Part shown: piece after piece, positions 20,427 through 29,868 of the stretch
Layout: the number at the start of each line of letters is the position of its first letter
How positions within the stretch are numbered: position 1 is the stretch's first letter
Source of the DNA: Breoghania sp.
GTDB taxonomy: Bacteria; Pseudomonadota; Alphaproteobacteria; Rhizobiales; Stappiaceae
Assembly: GCF_030066895.1 (NCBI RefSeq)
Contig: NZ_JASJAV010000030.1
Location: 62,001-126,000 of the forward strand
Direction of reading: 5' to 3'
Length of the DNA stretch: 64,000 nucleotides
Notes under the pieces: model-generated
What the model saw: only the letters and a program-made list of their open reading frames with translations
Databases searched by the model: none
What the model was told of the DNA's origin: nothing
Made by a program: the position numbers and the translations under genes

Positions 20427-21293
20427 ATGAACAACGTTGTCATCGAAGACACATACCAAACCAAAACCAACCTGGATCTCGTCAATACCCACGATGATCC
20501 GCGCGAGTATTTTCGCGTGTTGCAGCCTTTGGGCTATCGCCTTCTCGATGCCGCGAAACCCGTTCTTGATACGCTGATCAACCGACTGGCGGAGCGCCGC
20601 CCCGTACCGGTCAATCTGCTGGACCTGGGCGCTTCCTACGGGATCAATGCCGCGATCCTGAAATACGACCTTTCCTTCGGCGAGCTCTACAGCCACTGGT
20701 CGCAGAGCCATCTGGAGCACATCGAGCCCTACGAGATCATCAATCTCGATCACCGTTTCTTCTCTGCCCTGCACAATAAGCGCGACATCACGGTAACGGG
20801 CGTCGACATGGCACCAAAGGCCATCGAATTCGCGTTCAAGGTCGGGCTGCTCGATGCGGGCTTCTCCGCCAATCTCGAGGCCGAGGCGCTGCCGTCGAGC
20901 GCACGCGACATGCTAGCGGATATCGACCTGATCGTCACGACGGGCTGCGTCGGCACCATTACGGGCCGTAGCTTCGAGCGTCTGCTGGAGGGCGTGACCA
21001 AGTCCGAGAAGCCGTGGATCGCGAATTTCGTCCTGCACACCGTTCCCTTCGACGATGTGGCCGCCAAGCTCGCCGAGCACGGCTATGTCACGGAGAAGAT
21101 GGACGATGCCACCTTCATCCAGCGACGGATCGCCGACCACGACGAGAAGAACCAGATGATGGCCCAGCTCAAGGCGCACGGGCTGGAGCCTCTGCCACTC
21201 GAAGAGAAGGGCCTCGTTGCAACCGAGTTCTATCTCTCCCGGCCGAAGAAAGAGGCCGAGCTCTGGCCGCTTGAGACCCTGATGAAGCGCTGA
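20427..21293 (+). CDS. Class I SAM-dependent methyltransferase
   Basis: 288 residues, intact. The SAM-binding motif I is VNLLDLGASYGINAAIL, with acidic post-I residue in DITVTGVDMAPKAIEFA and motif IV-like DIDLIVTTGCVGTIT. The C-terminal part has VATEFYLSRPKKEAELWPLE. The N-terminal stretch HDDPREYFRVLQPLGYRL resembles small-molecule methyltransferases in biosynthetic clusters, but no cluster surrounds it here. Start chosen at MNNVVIEDTYQTK, after a purine-rich AAAAGGGATG. A strong terminator follows. Substrate unknown. It is one of the few undamaged genes in this part of the window. Confidence 0.75.
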   Translation: MNNVVIEDTYQTKTNLDLVNTHDDPREYFRVLQPLGYRLLDAAKPVLDTLINRLAERRPVPVNLLDLGASYGINAAILKYDLSFGELYSHWSQSHLEHIEPYEIINLDHRFFSALHNKRDITVTGVDMAPKAIEFAFKVGLLDAGFSANLEAEALPSSARDMLADIDLIVTTGCVGTITGRSFERLLEGVTKSEKPWIANFVLHTVPFDDVAAKLAEHGYVTEKMDDATFIQRRIADHDEKNQMMAQLKAHGLEPLPLEEKGLVATEFYLSRPKKEAELWPLETLMKR

Positions 21294-21315
21294 GCCGCAC
21301 ACGATCACGCAAATG

Positions 21316-21345
21316 GGCCGCACCCTTCCGGGATGCGGCCTTTTT
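21316..21345 (+). terminator. Rho-independent terminator after the methyltransferase gene
   Basis: GGCCGCA, an 11-nt loop, TGCGGCC and then TTTTT, starting about 20 bases after the stop codon. Confidence 0.85.
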
Positions 21346-21555
21346 ATTGTCCGATTTCCAGTATCCCTGCCACTCACGCCTCCGTTGAGCGGACAGAATT
21401 CCCATTTCTGAAACAAGATTGAATATTTATTTTAGAATTAGAACAGAGATATATTTCCGACAGTGTGTCATTTATACGTACGTAAATTATCATATAAATC
21501 AATATTAACTGACGCTTCACCGTCTAATTATATTTTCGAATGCGTCCATCTCTTC

Positions 21556-22894
21556 ATGAAGAAATCCCAATTCGCATTCGAGGCACCGATGATCGATCCC
21601 CTGGCGCAACGTATTTCCCCGTGGTCCTCCTCGCAACTGAGCCTCGGGCGCAAGGCACTCGATGTGTTGATGCCGCACTTCGAGCCGATGCTGCTCGATA
21701 CCTACCGCCGTGCGCTGGGTGTCGACTGGGACAAGCTGCCGGACGACGTGGTGCAGAACGAGAAGTTCAAGCTGGGGCGGATCGCGGTCGGCAATTTCGA
21801 TCAGGATTACTTCGAGCGGCAACGCGCCGTCATCAAGAACGTTGCCGGGATCGCCAACTATTTCGACTGCGTGCTCGCCTATCACGTCTATGCCTCCAAT
21901 CTGATCGGCACGCTGATGGAGCGGGGCAAGTTCAAGGATTCGGCTGAGCGCTCGCAGGCGATCGAGGCGATTCTGAAGAGTGTCTTCACGGATATGGCGG
22001 TCGTCGTCACTTTCTACGTGCTACGTGGATCTCATCGAACAGGAGACCTCGGGCGAGCACGAACGGCTGGCGGAGCAGTTCCAGAGCCAGGTGCAGCAGG
22101 CGTTTTCGCAGATGCATGACACCATCGGCTCAATCAAGGGACACTCGGCGGAACTGCGCGAGGAGACGGCTGCGGTGCGCGCCAAGACCGCCAGCAACAA
22201 CTCCGCGCCGGAACGCGCCATCGAGAACGTGCAGTCGGTCGTGTCATCGACCACGGAAATGTCGGCGACCATCGCCGAAATCTCGAGGCAGCTCGACCAG
22301 AGCCTCAAATCCATCACCCAGATCGGCGGTACGGTGAACGAGACCATGTCGACGAAGGATTCCCTGCTCGACGCGACGGACAAGATCGGCCGCATCACGG
22401 AAATGATCCAGGGCGTCGCCAATCAGACCAACCTGCTGGCGCTGAACGCCACCATCGAGGCGGCACGCGCGGGCGCGGCAGGCAAGGGCTTTGCGGTCGT
22501 GGCGGCGGAGGTGAAGAACCTCGCCAAGGACGCCAAGAACGCCACCGAGGAAATCACGGCGCAGATCGAGGTACTTCGCGTCATCGCCTCCACGGTCGCC
22601 ACTTCGCTGGAGATGATCGGCACGGCGGTGACGGAACTCGATTCCGGCGCGGGCACCATCGCAGCGGCGCTGCGCGAACAGGAATCGGCGGCCACCGAAA
22701 TCTCCGAACGCTCCGAGTGCTCCACCGACGAGGTCTCACGCATGGCGGAAGATGCGAAGATGACGGCCACGGTTGCGGAAAGCAGCTAGCAACTGGCCGA
22801 TCGGAACGCAAAGGACGCAGAGAATGCCGAGGAGCAGGTGACGCAGATCAACAAGGTGATGCAGACTTTCCTGCAGCAGTTGAAGGCCGGCTGA
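21556..22894 (+). pseudogene. Cytoplasmic methyl-accepting chemoreceptor, interrupted
   Basis: No membrane segment. The first 150 residues are a helical sensor (LGRKALDVLMPHFEPMLLDTY, DQDYFERQRAVIKNVAGIAN, FDCVLAYHVYASNLIGTLM), possibly globin-like. Then comes a coiled coil and the signalling tip [31 protein letters not shown], given here as the family hallmark. A 7-bp tandem duplication at 22014-22027 shifts the frame exactly between TFYV and DLIEQE. A TAG at 22787-22789 then interrupts AESS-QLADRNAKDAENAEEQ; the original end LQQLKAG stops at 22892-22894. The natural start is uncertain because there is no clear ribosome binding site. Confidence 0.8.
22014..22027 (+). repeat. 7-bp tandem duplication that breaks the chemoreceptor gene
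   Basis: CTACGTG is repeated head to tail (22014-22020, 22021-22027). Removing one copy joins TFYV to [10 protein letters not shown] in one frame. Confidence 0.93.
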
Positions 22895-22986
22895 GACGGA
22901 ACAACGGTCCCGATCGCCGACAGCATTTCAACGTCCTGACGCCCCGACCGTTAGAATTGATCGTCTTGTGTAACTGGCTGTCTTCG

Positions 22987-23101
22987 CCCCCTCTCCCATG
23001 GGGAGAGGGTTGGGGTGAGGGGATGGGATGCCTCGCGGATACGGAGAACCCGACACCCCTCACCCGTGCCTTCGGCCCGACCTCTCCCCATGGGAGAGGT
23101 G
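22987..23101. repeat. Hairpin element with CTCTCCCATGGGGAGAG arms
   Basis: Two palindromes (CCCTCTCCCATGGGGAGAGGG at the left, and CCTCTCCCCATGGGAGAGG at the right) flank the complementary stretches GGGTTGGGGTGAGGGG and CCCCTCACCC. The whole could fold as one long structure. Found between the chemoreceptor and a small secreted protein gene on the other strand. Confidence 0.75.
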
Positions 23102-23120
23102 TTTCCCTCGGCCTTTTCCG

Positions 23121-23480
23121 TCAAACCATGAACCACCTTATTACGGGTCGTCGGGCAGGATCTTCGGTTTGATCATGGGGGGGTCGGCCACCTTTCGGCG
23201 TCGGCATGACGGCCTTTCCGCTGCCGTGCGGCGCGGGTTTGAGAACTCCGTCGCAGGTCTCCAGCCGGTCACCCAGACGGCGGTCGCTCTCGCTTTCCTC
23301 GTCCGCTTGCGGATCGACGACGCAAGGAGCTGCATCGGCGGACGGGTCGGCGCGGTTCGAGCGTCCGGGTTTGGCCGCAGGACCATCTGCCGGTTGCGCG
23401 GCAGCCGGCACGAGAGACGGAAAGATCAGCAGCGGCGCGATTGCGACGGCGCGTCTGCATGAAGTCGCGAAGTGACGCAT
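23121..23480 (-). CDS. Exported hypothetical protein, Asp/Pro-rich
   Basis: 119 residues from the ATG at 23478-23480. MRHFATSCRRAVAIAPLLIF and the following SLVPAAAQPA form a signal peptide. The mature part is charged and disordered in look, with RRLGDRLETCDGVLKPAP, a segment I associate with short exported proteins of rhizobia that share an LxxCxGVLKPP core. Two cysteines (APCVVDP, ETCDGV) could pair. The C-terminus is proline- and arginine-rich and overlaps the end of the hairpin element. Frame intact. Function unknown. Confidence 0.5.
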   Translation of the reverse strand: MRHFATSCRRAVAIAPLLIFPSLVPAAAQPADGPAAKPGRSNRADPSADAAPCVVDPQADEESESDRRLGDRLETCDGVLKPAPHGSGKAVMPTPKGGRPPHDQTEDPARRPVIRWFMV

Positions 23481-23720
23481 GAAGCGGGTCCTCCCATACA
23501 GGGTCAAAGGCCCGCTTGCCTTAACCGGGAAACGCAGAGCGAGGGAATCCGTTCCCCCGCGCCCATGTTCCCGTGAACGAGCGATCCTGAGGCCGCGCCC
23601 TACGGCCCGATCATGCAGTTTTTCAGAAAACGCGGCACCGGGAGTTTTCTCCCGGCCTACCTTTCGCCGCCCCTTGTGGTTGCGGCGAAGCACGTCCGAG
23701 CGCGTCGCCCGGACTGGTGG

Positions 23721-23945
23721 TCAGATCGAGCAGACAGCCGCAACGCCCATATCTGTGATGGCGATGCTGCCATCCTTCATTTCAACAAATTGCAAGGAGC
23801 ACAGGTCGGAGAGGGCAGCCTTGAGGGCTTCCTCGTCATAGGCGGGCAGCGCAGTCTTCAGCGCGTTGAGGGGAACGAACTCCGAGCCTTCGGGCAAATC
23901 GTGGCGCGAAATTTTCTCGAGCAGTTCGAATTCGCAATCAGTCAT
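23721..23945 (-). CDS. Small acidic hypothetical protein
   Basis: About 74 residues from MTDCEFELLEK; two further Met codons precede it in frame. The sequence (LNALKTALPAYDEEALKAAL, SDLCSLQFVEMKDGSIAITD) looks like a small helix-helix-helix-wing fold, as in compact winged-helix proteins, but this is only an impression. It ends GVAAVCSI. Nearby genes give no functional clue. No lesions. Confidence 0.5.
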   Translation of the reverse strand: MTDCEFELLEKISRHDLPEGSEFVPLNALKTALPAYDEEALKAALSDLCSLQFVEMKDGSIAITDMGVAAVCSI

Positions 23946-24166
23946 CATCATTAGCGCACTCCATACGCTCATCATGATCAATGGCGACCGCAGGACGAGT
24001 GTCATCACCCCGCTCATCCGCCTAACCAAGGATGCCGGCTTCCACTCTAATCGTCCGCAATGCAGGACGGCCTGACAGCCGGCGTTTCCGCGCCGTGCTT
24101 TCTTAAGTTCTTTCGCCAACTGGGCCGCTGTATCACGCACCCGAGAGAAGGTTGTGCCGATCGCTG

Positions 24167-25133
24167 TTAACACAGCAGCAAGAATGTGACGCCCGGCGAA
24201 GGGGCTTTCACGCCGCAGTGTCCATTTGTCGCAGATGGCAGAATTGCGGGGTTTCCGGCGCTCCTCCCCGCGTCCCCGTCACGGCTGCAGCGTGTGACGC
24301 AGGATCGGTCGCGCCATGCGGTACGGGCAGGAGAAGGAAATTCGCAGCCCCTCTCCCGTTCCCTTGAGGCCCGAAGAGAAGCCGCCAAACCATCCGGCCC
24401 GACAAAGGCCTCCGCAATCTGACGTCGCGCAACATCGACGCTTCCCGCAAAGCACTGATAGCGGATCTCTCCGGCGGGATAAAAGATCGGCCGACACTCC
24501 ACGCCGATGGGCGCAACGAGCCGTTCCAGCGCGACCCGTCCCATCTCCCTGCAGCGCCCGCGATTGAAGAACTGATCGACGCAGAACGTCCCCTCCCGCG
24601 GCAGGTTGACGAAGGCGAGACGAACCGTGTGCCGGTCGTCGGCAAGGGTGCGGACATCGCGCGCGGTGAGCGGCGCGGACAGGGAAAGCGTCGGGACGAG
24701 GCGGGCATAGGGCGGATATGCGGGCGAAAACAGCCCCGCCCATCGCCCCCCGCCCGGAAGCCTGCCGCGTGTAGGCCGGGCCATGGGCGGTCACGGCCGG
24801 AGCGGTCGGCTCGTCCGCGCCGAACCAGGCGGAGAACTCGTCGTGAAAGATCAGCGTTCCGGCGACGAGCCCGCCCATGAGCACGACGAGAACAACGTAG
24901 ACGACAATCGCCCTGTCGATGATCTGCCGGTCCTTCGCCGGTTTGCCGCCTGCGGATCGGCGGGCTTTCCCGAACAATGCTTTCCGCAGATCCGTTGCCC
25001 GTTTCGCCGGCCAGTCGCGCGCGCAGCCCTCGCGCAACCGCGAGACGATCTTCGATATGGCACTGTCGAACAATCGCCGCAGGCGTAACAGACCGGTAAC
25101 GGCCTGTCGGATATCGAAGGGGATACGGGGCAA
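24167..25133 (-). pseudogene. Single-pass membrane protein with a nuclease-like extracytoplasmic domain, frameshifted
   Basis: The N-terminal part is basic, then has one membrane helix (AIVVYVVLVVLMGGLVAGTL) and EFSAWFGADEPTAPAV. After a shift near 24770 another frame supplies LTARDVRTLADDRHTVRLAF, VNLPREGTFCVDQFFNRGRC, VECRPIFYPAGEIRYQCFAG, VDVARRQIAEAFVGPDG. The second half resembles SNase-like (thermonuclease-fold) proteins in its R-F-V-N-x-P and Y-x-C-x-A-G pattern, though I cannot confirm catalytic residues. The 3' end is uncertain, possibly with another shift after RERGCE. Broken and functionally unassigned. Confidence 0.5.
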
Positions 25134-25291
25134 GGAGTATTCGGTTCTAGCGGATAGGCGTTGGCAGGTTGCGAAGAGGCAGGCGAGCCACTACAGCAAC
25201 GGGGGCGCGTTGTCTGTGATCGTGCGTTGCTCGCGAATCGGTTTCACTCGGCACGTCCGATCTGAAACAGGCATAGAGGTTTTTCAAAGCC

Positions 25292-26701
25292 ATGATCCAT
25301 CCTTGCATCCTGTCTGGCGGATCCGGATCGCGGCTGTGGCCACTTTCGCGCAAGGCCTACCCGAAGCAGTTCCTGCAGATCTTCAACGGCGAGAGCCTGT
25401 TCGAGAAAACCTGTCGGCGCGTTGCGGCGGCAGAATTCGCAGTGCCCCTTGTGATCTCCAATCAGGACCATCGTTTTCTTTGCGGCGAGCAGATGGCACA
25501 GGCCGGACTTTCCGCCGGACGCATCGTGCTGGAGCCGACGGGACGCAACACGGCTGCACCAGCTGCCGTCGCCACGCTGATGATGGAGAAGGAAGATGCC
25601 GACGGGCTGATCCTGATGCTGCCCTCCGACCATCTAATTGCCGACGAGGCGGCCTTTCTGGAAGCGGTCAAAGCGGGCGAAGTTGCGGCAAAGGACGGAC
25701 GGATCGTCACCTTCGGCATCCGCCCGAGCGAACCCAACACGGGCTACGGCTACATCCATCTGGGCGAGGCCGCTGGCGCGACGGGAACGACGCGCGATGT
25801 TCTGGAATTCGTGGAAAAGCCCGACTGGGCGCGCGCGGCGAGCTATCTTGCCGATGGCGGTTATGTCTGGAATGCGGGCATTTTCCTCTTTTTCGCCAAG
25901 GCGATGCGGGCTGCCTTCGAGGCCCATGCACCGGAAATACTGAAGGGCGCGCAGGCCGCGATCGAGGCGGCTAGCTCCGATCTCGACTTCCTGCGGCTGG
26001 ACCCGGATGCCTTTGCCGCGATCGAGAACATCTCGTTCGATTACGCGATCATGGAGCGCGCCGACAACGTAGCCTGCGTGCCGATGGATCCGGGTTGGAG
26101 CGATCTGGGCTCGTGGTCGGCGGTCCGGGAAATCTTTCCCGCCGATGACGAGGGCAACGCGACGCTGGGCGAAACGTTGTTTCTCGATGCGCGCGACAAC
26201 TTCGTCTATTCGTCAGAAGCCAGCGTCGCCGTTCTGGGACTTGAGAACGTGCTGGTGATCAATACGCGCGATGCGTTGCTGGTCGCCCACAAGGACAAGG
26301 CCCAAGACGTCAAGAAGATCGTGGAGCGGCTGGAAGCGGACAACCGCATCGAGGCGATCGAGCACAAGCGGGTCTACCGCCCGTGGGGCTGGTACGAGGG
26401 CCTGAGCGAAGGCGACCGCTTCCAGGTGAAGTGCATCATGGTGAAACCCGGCGCGCAGCTATCCCTGCAAAGCCACATGCACCGCGCCGAGCACTGGGTG
26501 ATGGTCTCCGGCACGGCGGAAGTGACGATCGACGGCAAAAGCCGACTTCTGACGGAAAACGAGTCCGCCTATATCCCACTCGCCGCCCATCACCGGCTGG
26601 CCAACCCAGGCAAGATCCCGACCTACCTGATCGAGGTGCAATCCGGCGCCTACCTGGGCGAAGATGATATCATCCGCTACGAGGACGTCTACGGGCGTTA
26701 G
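25292..26701 (+). CDS. manC: Mannose-1-phosphate guanylyltransferase/mannose-6-phosphate isomerase
   Basis: 469 residues, intact and full length. The N-terminal nucleotidyltransferase has IHPCILSGGSGSRLWPLSRK, PKQFLQIF, LEPTGRNTAAPAAVA, PSDHLI, VEKPDWARA, YVWNAGIFLF. The C-terminal cupin isomerase has VYRPWGWYEGLSEGDRFQVK, KPGAQLSLQSHMHRAEHWVM, GTAEVTIDGK, ESAYIPLAAHHRLANPG. The enzyme makes GDP-mannose from mannose 6-phosphate equivalents for exopolysaccharide or LPS. It stands alone, followed by a RIME-like element. One of the clearly healthy genes, in contrast to the decayed heptose and rhamnose genes further left. Confidence 0.94.
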   Translation: MIHPCILSGGSGSRLWPLSRKAYPKQFLQIFNGESLFEKTCRRVAAAEFAVPLVISNQDHRFLCGEQMAQAGLSAGRIVLEPTGRNTAAPAAVATLMMEKEDADGLILMLPSDHLIADEAAFLEAVKAGEVAAKDGRIVTFGIRPSEPNTGYGYIHLGEAAGATGTTRDVLEFVEKPDWARAASYLADGGYVWNAGIFLFFAKAMRAAFEAHAPEILKGAQAAIEAASSDLDFLRLDPDAFAAIENISFDYAIMERADNVACVPMDPGWSDLGSWSAVREIFPADDEGNATLGETLFLDARDNFVYSSEASVAVLGLENVLVINTRDALLVAHKDKAQDVKKIVERLEADNRIEAIEHKRVYRPWGWYEGLSEGDRFQVKCIMVKPGAQLSLQSHMHRAEHWVMVSGTAEVTIDGKSRLLTENESAYIPLAAHHRLANPGKIPTYLIEVQSGAYLGEDDIIRYEDVYGR

Positions 26702-26735
26702 AGGGCAGGCAATGGGGCAAGAGCTCGGCGTGTTG

Positions 26736-26864
26736 CCCATCCTTCGAGACGACCTTCGAACCTCCTCAGGATGACGCCGTGTATGTTGCAGGCTTCCTGC
26801 GGACCAACCACCTGATAACGTCATCCTGAGGAGGACGCGCAAGTGACCGTCTCGAAGGATGGGC
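26736..26864. repeat. RIME-like mosaic element after manC
   Basis: Left arm GCCCATCCTTCGAGACGACC and CCTCCTCAGGATGACG; right arm AACGTCATCCTGAGGAGGAC and CGTCTCGAAGGATGGGC. Same design and spacing as the copies at 16270 and 19727; lies between convergent genes. Confidence 0.87.
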
Positions 26865-26894
26865 CCCACACACTCACCCCTTCCCCTCAAAACC

Positions 26895-28376
26895 TCACAC
26901 TACCGAGGCGGACGCCTCGCGCACCTTGCGCGTCGCGAGGTCGATCTCGCCGGTCACGTCGGATATGGAGCGCAGATTGGTGGTCAGTGTCGCCACGCCG
27001 TCGGAGGCCGTCTGCATGTTGCGCGAGATTTCGGTCGTCACCGCGCTCTGCTCCTCCACGCCGGAGGCGATGCTCGACGAGATGTCGCTGATCTGATTGA
27101 TCACCTCCAGAATGCCCTCGATGGCACGCACAGCGTGCCTCGGTCGTCGTCTGCACCGTCTCGATCTGGGTGGAGATCTCCTCCGTCGCCTTGCTGGTCT
27201 GGGAGGCGAGGCTCTTGACCTCGTTGGCCACCACGGCAAAGTCCCGACCCGCCTCGCCCGCGCGCGCCGCCTCGATGGTGGCGTTGAGCACCAGCAGGTT
27301 GGTCTGATTGGCGATGCTGTCGATCAGTTCGATGACGTTGCCGATGGTCTTGGCGTCGTCCGACAGGTCCGACATGATCTCGCTCGACTTGCCCGCCGCC
27401 GACACCGCGTGCTGGTAGATATCGAGCGCGGTCTTCACTTGCCGGCTGATTTCCTGCATGGAGGCGACAAGCTCCTCGGTCGCCGTCGCCACGGCCTGAA
27501 CGCTTTCAGCCGTCGCGGCCGAGGTCGAGGCGGAACTCGTCGCATGTTCGGAGGCCTGGGTCAGGGAGCCGGAAATCTCGTTCAGATCCTGGTCGATGGA
27601 GCGCTGGACCTCATGCCGCTTTTGCCACTCGATCACACGCTCGGTAATATCGGTGGCGAATTTCACGACCTTGTAGGGCCGCCCCTCGGCATCGAAGATC
27701 GGTTTGTAGGTCGCCTGGATCCAGACGTCGTTGCCCCCTTGCCGATGCGCCGGAATTCGCCGCCCTGGAACTTGCCCGCACGGAGATTATCCCAGAAGCT
27801 GCGATAGTCGCCGCTTGAGCACTCGTCCGCATCGACGAAGATGACGTGCTTCTTCCCCTTCACTTCCTCAAGACGGTATCCCAGCGCCTTCAGGAAATTG
27901 TCGTTCGCCGTCAGGATGGTTCCGTCCATATCGAATTCGATGATCGCCCGGGAGCGATTCAGCGCGTCGATTTTGGATTTGTTTTCTTTGATGAAGAGAC
28001 GCTCACTGGCGTCGTTCCACTCCACCACGGTGCCGATACGCTTGCCGTTCCTGCGGATATGGGAGGAGACGAGGTCAAAGACGCTCTCGCCGACCCGGAT
28101 GGTCGCCGAATGGGTCTTGGTCAGCCCGTCGAGAAGCGCGCGCTGGTGCTCCGGGCGCTTGTGGAACGCGTCGATCGAACGGCCGACCAGCTTGTCGGCA
28201 TCGAAATCCGGCAGGCTCTTGCGGATGCTGTCCTGGGACGAACGCAGCAGAGACAGGACCGCCGGATTCATCTGGACGATTCTGTAGTTGCTGTCGGCAA
28301 CCATGACATTCGTCGAAAGCAGGTCGACTGCAGACGCCAGAAGAGAGGCGTTCGGCATACCCAAGAAACCGGCCAT
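26895..28376 (-). pseudogene. PAS-containing cytoplasmic chemoreceptor, frameshifted
   Basis: Two PAS-type segments (NVMVADSNYRIVQMNPAVL, then IIEFDMDGTILTANDNFLKALGY) precede a methyl-accepting domain with [19 protein letters not shown] and the tip [19 protein letters not shown]. Frameshifts are needed near 27735, where [13 protein letters not shown] should continue into [20 protein letters not shown], and near 27135, where four extra bases fall between TTTEA and [13 protein letters not shown]. The end REASASVV is in the third frame. There is no membrane helix, so it would sense an internal redox or energy signal, as related Aer-like rhizobial receptors do. Not functional as read. Confidence 0.8.
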
Positions 28377-28646
28377 TCGCTTACTCTACGTTGTTAAAGA
28401 CGTTTTCAGTTGATGATATACGTAACACATTAAAAGATCAAAATATATATTAAAATTTATTATATCTTATTTAAGATATGATATGTTAATCAAGATTTCT
28501 ATCTATAAAACGTCCCGAATATCACATATATTATTCGTTCAGCGGGCAATTTCTGACTTTCGAATGCGGCTCTCAGGCGCGCGCGGATGCGATCCGGACG
28601 CACGTTTCGCGCGGCGATCGAGGCAAATGCGGGAGGAGAAGAAAGT

Positions 28647-28721
28647 TGGCTGGGGCGGCAGGATTCGAACCTGCGAATGGCGGCACCAAAAGCCGCTGCC
28701 TTACCACTTGGCTACGCCCCA
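28647..28721 (-). tRNA. tRNA-Gln (anticodon TTG)
   Basis: Reverse complement begins TGGGGCGTAGCCAAGTGG, has the anticodon loop CTTTTGGTG with TTG, the T arm GCAGGTTCGAATCCTGC and a 3' CCA encoded. Acceptor stem TGGGGCG/CGCCCCA pairs fully. Confidence 0.93.
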
Positions 28722-29044
28722 ACTTGCGGCCGGCGGCCGCGGCCCCTTCCTATAGCGACTCGCTGGGCGGGCCGCAAGCCGGTGTGGCCACTCAGGAACA
28801 TTCGCCGGGGATTTGTCCCCGACTGTCCCCTGCCCCGTCGATTTCGTTGCACGGATAAGCGGAACCGGCGCGAAGCAAGCACATTTCAAGCTTCGCGCGA
28901 CGGCATGCAAGAAACGGTGGAAAAAGGCATAATTCGTCGCTTGCGGGGGCCGGGCGAGGACGTTATAAGGCCGCGGCTGACAGGGGACGTGGCCGCGTCG
29001 GCTTCTACCGCAGGTCGTTTATTTCCCCCCACTCGGAAACATGT

Positions 29045-29121
29045 CGGAGTGTAGCGCAGCCTGGTAGCGCACCTCGTTCGGGACGAGGGGGGCGCAGGTT
29101 CAAATCCTGCCACTCCGACCA
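29045..29121 (+). tRNA. tRNA-Pro (anticodon CGG)
   Basis: CGGAGTGTAGCGCAGCCTGG start, anticodon stem CCTCG/CGAGG around TTCGGGA, T arm GCAGGTTCAAATCCTGC, acceptor CGGAGTG/CACTCCG and encoded ACCA. 77 nt. Confidence 0.94.
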
Positions 29122-29210
29122 TTCTTTCCCGCTAAAATCCCCAAAACCGTCTGAACGCAGCGAACGACCCAAGCCGTCAGCCTGCGTATGCGCTCGATTT
29201 GCGGGCGAGG

Positions 29211-29859
29211 TCAGTTTTCGAGCGAGACTGCGATCAATTCCGCAGCCGCGCGGACCGGTTCGATCAGCGGAAGCCATGAACGCGCGCCGATGCGTTGCCG
29301 GGCGCCGGAAAGCAGCCCCCCTCCTATGCAGGCCACCTGAGCCCCGGCATTGGCTGCGTCCTGGATCGCGCGGACAAGTTCGGCATTGAGCCGATCCGTA
29401 TCGGTCATCAGTGAAGCGACATCCGGAGAACCGGTCAGGAACGTTCCGCAGAAGCGGTCGCATATCCAAGGTCGGATGCCCGTCGCTCGATTCGCGCCTT
29501 GAGATCCGGTGTCGTGGTGACGACCGCAAAACGGCCGATCGCCGAGATGCCGCAAAGCTTGCCGCGGCAATCCCGGTTACGGGGCAGGAAAGCCGTGCGG
29601 CGAGATCATCGGCACCGAGGTCGCCAAAGGCCGAAACAATGACGTCGGAAGGCTCCATTGCGGCCACCTCCCCCGCCAATGCCTCGACCTGTCGGGCGGC
29701 ATGATCGAGCTGCGTCTCGTTGACGATCAGTGGCGGCCCGTCGCGCACGGTCACGCCCACGACCGGCACTCCCGGCAGATGCTTGCGGGCGACGGAGATC
29801 ATCAGCTGCGTCGTTGCCGTATTCGTGTTCGGATTGATCAGAACGACGGGCTGCATCAC
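29211..29859 (-). pseudogene. Asp/Glu/hydantoin racemase family protein, frameshifted
   Basis: MMQPVVLINPNTNTATTQLM and VSAFGDLGADDLAARLSCPV are typical of the hydantoin/allantoin racemase branch. The rest needs frame changes: after AAAS the next frame reads LCGISAIGRFAVVTTTPDLK, and a further shift near 29438 leads to SPDVASLMTDTDRLNAEL, GAQVACIGGGLLSGARQRIG and AAAELIAVSLEN. The second half supplies the catalytic-side cysteine (QVACIGGG). Racemases of this type act on cyclic ureides and fit the neighbouring amidase, deacetylase-fold hydrolase and cyclase genes. At least two indels; dead as read. Last gene of the leftward catabolic operon. Confidence 0.75.
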
Positions 29860-29868
29860 CGGGAGCCT

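Noticed and set aside
21556..22010. A firm globin or haem-sensor assignment for the chemoreceptor N-terminus
   Set aside because: The region is helical and similar in length, but I cannot identify the proximal histidine with confidence.
22014..22027. Programmed ribosomal frameshift in the chemoreceptor
   Set aside because: The shift is fully explained by an exact 7-bp duplication; no slippery heptamer with a following structure is needed.
29045..29121. The tRNA-Pro as an attachment site of an integrated element
   Set aside because: No integrase gene and no duplicated tRNA 3' end was found near it.
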